64,000 bases of DNA from Takashimella koratensis (Eukaryota; Basidiomycota; Tremellomycetes; Trichosporonales; Tetragoniomycetaceae). A model generated the notes under the pieces. It ran no database searches. It was given only the letters and a program-made list of their open reading frames with translations, and was not told where the DNA came from. How positions within the stretch are numbered: the stretch's first letter is position 1; each line of letters opens with the position of its first letter. The stretch spans positions 796,775-860,774 of the forward strand of contig BCKT01000012.1 of assembly GCA_003116875.1 (NCBI GenBank), read 5' to 3'. Made by a program: the position numbers and the translations under genes. Positions 59,753 through 64,000 of this stretch are shown here, piece after piece.

Positions 59753-62700
59753 ATGTTGAGCGTCACCTATTCTATCGCCGACACGTCCCCGCTCCTTGCC
59801 TACGCACCATGCCAGTCCTGCCTCCCGACCGTTGGTTGGGAATCAGCCTACGCACCTCTTGGAGATGGCTACGACCAGACTTTCCACCAGACTTCAGCGG
59901 GTGACGCCACCGTCTCGTTCAATATCACTGGTAAGTCTCCCTGCCTAGCCCTAAAAAGACTCCACACCCGCTGCCCCATCATTATTCGTCTGCGCCTTCC
60001 TGTCCACTCGTCTTGTTTGCTCTCTTCCACCCTTCGCGGCCGACAAGACGCTGGTTTACCGCCGTGTCGTCACTAACCGTCCACCCAACGTTACCCCCTC
60101 CTTTGTTCTTTCCTGGCTCTCACTCCAAACGAACCCTCACCCCTCTCACCCTCCTTTCCCACCTCTCCCACCTCCCTAACACCCCTAGCGACCTCGAAGA
60201 ATCCCGTTGACCTTTCTTAGCATCTTCTATGACCTTCCTCACCTCTCCACCTTCCTCCGTCACTTGCGCCGCCACCTACTCCATCAACGGTTCCTCTCCT
60301 TCCTCAGCCTGCGCTTCTTCCTCTTCCCCATCCTCGTCATCCTCGACCAACACCACTTCGTTTCGGGTAAGCAACCTCCCGTTTGGGGTACACCAAGTCG
60401 TGTATACACCCGGCTACGCGGCGGACGCCGACGCCGTGGATGAGTTCAAGTATATTGGTGTAACGGGGGAGTTTGAACTTGATTTGGCGTGAGTGGCATT
60501 AGCCTAGCCTTGTATTCGCTCTTCTACTCCTTTCTTCTGCCACTATCATCTCATCGGCTACACCACTGACACCACCTATCACTTTGAATCCATATACAGT
60601 GGCGCGAGCAACGTCACTGCCGACTCGAGCACCTCCTCCGCGTTCACCTACTTCCCTTCTACAGCCGCATGGACACAGATCTCGTCCAACGGGATCAACG
60701 GGTCTGACGCGAATACCACCGCCTCGAGTGACTTCACAGACCTCTCGACATTCTTCCAACAGACAGTTAGCGTGTCGACCGTGAAAGGCGCGAGCGCGAG
60801 TTTGGCCTTCTCATGTAAGTACACGTAGGACTTTGTCTGTTACATTAGAAACAACGATTAGTGTGATCGGTAGGATAGTGGATAAGAGGCAAGGGTGAAA
60901 ACTGACCACAATGGTAGCCGCCGCAGTGTACTTGTTTGGGATGAGCGGGCCGAACGGTGGTATGGCCGAGGTGCTGATGGACGGATCACTCATGGCTTCT
61001 GTCAATCTCAACGTAAGTCGAGGCTGCTATGGTCGTTCTCCATCTCCTCTCAGCAGTACTAACCTTGCTTCCAGAACCCATGGCGAGCTTACTCCTCTCT
61101 GATCTACTTGCAAACCGGTCTAGACCCATCCACCACACACAATCTCACCATCACCAACCTTGACGGCTCCCAACTTGTCCTCGACTACGCGATCCTCACT
61201 CATCCAGACAACTCGAGCACCTCTTCCGCGCACCTAGCTGTCGTCATCGCCACTGTAGCAGGGGTCTCCGCGGCCCTGCTCGCACTAGGTACCTGCGTCT
61301 TCGTCGTGCTTGTCAAGAAACGACGGCGCGCTCGGGCAGCCGGCGTGGGCGGACGCGGCGGGAAGAGCGGGTTCGGGTACGGAGGGAACAGCGCGACGGG
61401 ATCGGCGACAGGGTATCCGTTTGAGAATGGGATAGCGTACGATGATGGGAGCGTAAAGTCGGCCTCAGGAGGAGGAGGGTGGGGTTCGGCTTCATTCTCG
61501 AGTAAAGACTCGTGGCGCCGTCTAGACGGGGAATCGGTTCGATCATTTGGTGGTGCCCGACCTGGGGGAGGAGGTGGTCTTGACTCCCCTCCACCCGATT
61601 ACATCCCTTACCGAGGTCCGGTCGAGCTCGTTCCTCCTTCTCCGCCTTCTCCCACCACGGGGGGACACGACCGTACCGCTCTGAGCCCTGTTCCGACTTT
61701 ATCCACTTCTTCAACCTCCTCCTCCCCTCTCCCTTCCTCTTCCTCGAGGCGGCCTTCCCCACTGCCCCTCCGCCCTCAGCCCCCCGGAACACCCAGCACC
61801 TTCTCCACCGCGCTCGATGGCGACTCCCAGTTCTCCCCAATCAGCTTGGCGACGCCTTACCTCGCGACCACACACGTCGCTGTCCGCGCCCAGGCCCAGA
61901 ACGCACGCAGGTCAGTCGCTCGGCTTTTCAATACTGCCTCATCGACGCTGCTCTCGTCTCGCGCCGCGACGGTAGGTACGGGGACACTTGGAGGTGCGAG
62001 TGGCGCGGATGCGAATCGGACAACGACTATGACGAGGGGGAGTTCCACGTTTGCTCCATCCTACACTTCAGCAGGGGAGTTGGTCCCCTCCGCCCACCTC
62101 CGTATCCTCGGGCTAGAGAGCGGTATGACTGGCACCAGCGGACTCGGAGTGGACAACGACGAGCGTCGTGGTCCCCCCGCCGTCGCCGTCCCGCGAAGCG
62201 TCCAAGCAACATCTATGGCCTCGGCTACCCCTCTCCGTCGTGGAGTCAGCATCAAGTCCGTGAAGACTATGCGATCTTTCTTCTCAGGTCTATTCGTGTC
62301 CTCCGACCCTCCACCTCAGCTCCCTCTCACCGCCGGAGGAAACACACTCGCCTCTGCCGCTCGACCCGATTCGGATATCTTCCCTTCCTTTTCGATCTCT
62401 CGGGCCCCGAGCAGGCGCGTACCGACGACGACTGCGAATAGCGACGACCCGGGTAACGGGGAAGGGCCTGGGTACGGGTACGGAAGCAGTGGGGGTGGGG
62501 GTGGGGTGGGAAGGAGGTACGAGTACGGATACCCAAGCGGGATCAGTGAGTTGCCCCACAGTCATGGCCATACGGACCGAGGTACGGTCGGCTCAACTGC
62601 ACCCAACAGGGCAAGAGGGAGTAGCAGTACCCCGAGGTCAGGGAGAGCGCGGAGTAGTCGACCCCCGCATGGGTTGAGGTTGGGTAGAGGGGACGAAGAC

Positions 62701-62817
62701 GATGAAAGTTCTCCAGGTCATATGTTTATTGAATTGAATCCGAATAGCCCAGTGACGGTGTTTAGTCGACCAGAGAGCGAGATGACGAGTTATAGGCCCT
62801 GGGGGATGGAAGTGTAG
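59753..62817 (+). CDS. Single-pass membrane glycoprotein with basidiomycete-type extracellular domain
   Basis: Five exons join in phase: 59753-59930, 60221-60488, 60600-60814, 60918-61012 and 61075-62817, giving 832 residues. The outer part has two jelly-roll-like modules: SFNITG...FRVSNLPFGVHQVVYTPG, then SAAVYLFGMSGPNGGMAEVLMDGSLMASVNL and STTHNLTITNLDGSQLVLDY. This pattern (aromatic-G-x-V-x-LDG ... H-x-L-x-L-x-N) is common in basidiomycete transmembrane proteins of unknown function that resemble galactose-binding folds. Several N-x-S/T sites are present. A transmembrane helix (LAVVIATVAGVSAALLALGT) lies near 305-331, followed by KKRRRARAAG stop-transfer and a 500-residue disordered Ser/Pro/Gly cytoplasmic tail. 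There is no clear cleavable signal peptide at the chosen Met (MLSVTYSIADTSPLLAYAPC), so membrane entry may use the internal helix or the start may be wrong. Function unknown. Confidence 0.78.
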
Positions 62818-63480
62818 GCCGGGGGAGAGGGGAAGAGGGGGAGAGGGGGAGGGGGTAAGGAGTTGGGAAGGAGTTGGGATTATCCGAGTGGTGGTCTTGT
62901 TCATTCAATGTTGTTAACCTAGAATAGTCTGATGACCCGTAGTGTGATAGATACCACGTTCAGTCGAGGCTGGAGACCGGAGATGCAAATACAACAACAA
63001 CAACAACAACAACAACAACAGCAGCAGCAGCAGCATAACCTGAATTTCTCGAAACATGCGACCAACGCTGAATGTCATGTGCTAAGAATGAAGCGCTGTT
63101 ATTGCCATCCGGTAAAGATACTGTACATACACAGGCAAAGACGAAAAACAGGGTACAGATCATGAGATGCAGGTACAAGTCGTGTCGAGTTTGGGATATC
63201 CAAGCTGTCGTACAGTACATAGGGCTACATACGACCAGGGATTTGTTTTTGTCGTAATCAAACAGTCATCAGATCGTCAAGTTACAGGAGACAATGTGCG
63301 TTCCAAGGCTGCCTGCCACATCGTCGAGGCGTGAGAAGGGTCGTTGATGTTGTCTTTTTGTTCGTCGAGTTTGTTTGAGGACGCAACGGTGGTTCTTGAG
63401 TCGAGCGTCTCGGCGAATCCTCGATCGCAAGCACTTTGGCACTTGCAATTTTTCGTATACCGCTATGAAGAGTTCGTACC
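62818..63480. other. Convergent intergenic region with CAA/CAG repeat
   Basis: The region lies between two stop codons and should hold two 3' untranslated regions. It contains a triplet microsatellite at about 62991-63034. Short frames over it are poly-Gln or poly-Val artefacts. Confidence 0.6.
62991..63034. repeat. (CAA)n(CAG)n microsatellite
   Basis: About ten CAA units are followed by five CAG units, outside any supported exon. Confidence 0.9.
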
Positions 63481-64000
63481 TCAAGTCGATCTGATCGAGC
63501 GCAGAGTCGAGGCGAATCTCGGGACGTGACCAAATAAAACGATCGGAGGCGCTATCAGCAGAATAAATAGGACCAGCCTGAGTACTGCCTCTGCGAGTTC
63601 GAGAACCAAAAGCATGACGGGGGGATCTTCCATGATTTCTAGATCGTCTCGAGCGTAAACATGGGAACCAGAAGTTTGAGACCCGCCTCGACGTTCTCGG
63701 CGCCGAGTGAGTACTCGCGCGCCTGTCTCCCAGTCCATCCCAGCGAGAATAGGGACCTGTCCCGCGTACCCCGATTGCCCAACTGCCCCGGCCCCGGCCC
63801 CCACCCTGCCGCCAGCGCCACTAAACGTCGCGTTCGTCGGTGACCCCAATCCCACAGCCGTCGGCGAGTTCGACATCGAGTTCGAGCCTGACCCGCCGCT
63901 TGGTCTGCGCCGAGTCGAGACGAAGATCGTATTACCCCCGTAAGGCGAAATCGAATCGTCACCCACAAACAACGTCTCATACGAGCCCGCCGAATAGCTG
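63481..64000 (-). CDS. C-terminal part of an unrecognised membrane protein (5' end beyond the window)
   Basis: The frame is open from the right window edge to a stop at 63481-63483, so only about 172 C-terminal residues are visible. They comprise a Ser/Gly/Asn-rich disordered part (SGGSGSNSMSNS, AGGRVGAGAGAVGQ), then LVLELAEAVLRLVLFILLIA, a strong hydrophobic segment of about 25-30 residues, and a short basic tail (HVPRFASTLRSIRST). The pattern suggests a tail-anchored or C-terminal membrane segment. I do not recognise the family. An intron in the hidden upstream part is likely, given neighbouring genes. Confidence 0.6.
   Translation of the reverse strand, partial: SYSAGSYETLFVGDDSISPYGGNTIFVSTRRRPSGGSGSNSMSNSPTAVGLGSPTNATFSGAGGRVGAGAGAVGQSGYAGQVPILAGMDWETGARVLTRRRERRGGSQTSGSHVYARDDLEIMEDPPVMLLVLELAEAVLRLVLFILLIAPPIVLFGHVPRFASTLRSIRST

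Overview
The window is eukaryotic nuclear DNA from a fungus, most likely a basidiomycete (a yeast or dimorphic fungus). Almost every gene is broken by short GT-AG introns of about 50-250 bases. GC content is moderately high, promoters and leaders are CT-rich, and ATP-citrate lyase is one fused polypeptide, whereas most ascomycetes split it into two genes. The subphylum cannot be settled from the sequence alone. Exon joins were made by eye from donor, acceptor and reading-phase agreement plus recalled family similarity. No alignment or RNA evidence was available.

Layout, left to right: YPK1-type AGC kinase (-, 926-3365); SAP18 (+, 4085-5327); a coiled-coil protein with a SAP-like C-terminus (-, 5610-6659); ARP6 (+, 6814-8941); SURF4/ERV29 cargo receptor (+, 9817-11254); an unrecognised acidic protein (-, 11847-13001); PDS5 cohesin regulator in about 24 exons (+, 13497-19449); a 4.1-kb stretch without a convincing gene; a very large Rab-type GTPase (+, 23554-26384); pyruvate decarboxylase (-, 27216-29908); a single-exon orphan (+, 30674-31324); ATP-citrate lyase (-, 31849-35852); a WW-domain protein with RD/RE repeats (-, 37390-41694); UNC50/GMH1 (-, 41932-43776); a SEC2-type Rab GEF (+, 44060-47732); a two-RRM RNA-binding protein (-, 48818-51480); 3.3 kb without a convincing gene; an NDUFA11-like complex I subunit (-, 54780-55851); UBC8/UBE2H ubiquitin-conjugating enzyme (+, 56443-57723); a CT-repeat block holding an assembly gap; a single-pass membrane glycoprotein (+, 59753-62817); and a 3'-partial membrane protein (-, 63481-64000).

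This is ordinary core-genome content, not a transferred island or a gene cluster. There are loose themes: chromatin (SAP18, ARP6, PDS5), secretory traffic (SURF4, Rab, UNC50, SEC2) and the pyruvate/citrate node of cytosolic acetyl-CoA supply (pyruvate decarboxylase next to ATP-citrate lyase). Several pairs are divergent with short shared promoters: YPK1/SAP18, coiled-coil/ARP6, UNC50/SEC2 and NDUFA11/UBC8.

The most unusual observations are at the gene-structure and domain level: a probable AT-AC intron directly after the UBC8 start codon; a 6-base microexon in pyruvate decarboxylase; a Rab GTPase fold split by about 375 disordered residues between its G4 and G5 motifs; a GC-AG intron in ARP6; and a WW protein with a long ER/K single helix and a coding minisatellite. 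I found no mobile element, CRISPR array, rRNA or tRNA that I could support.
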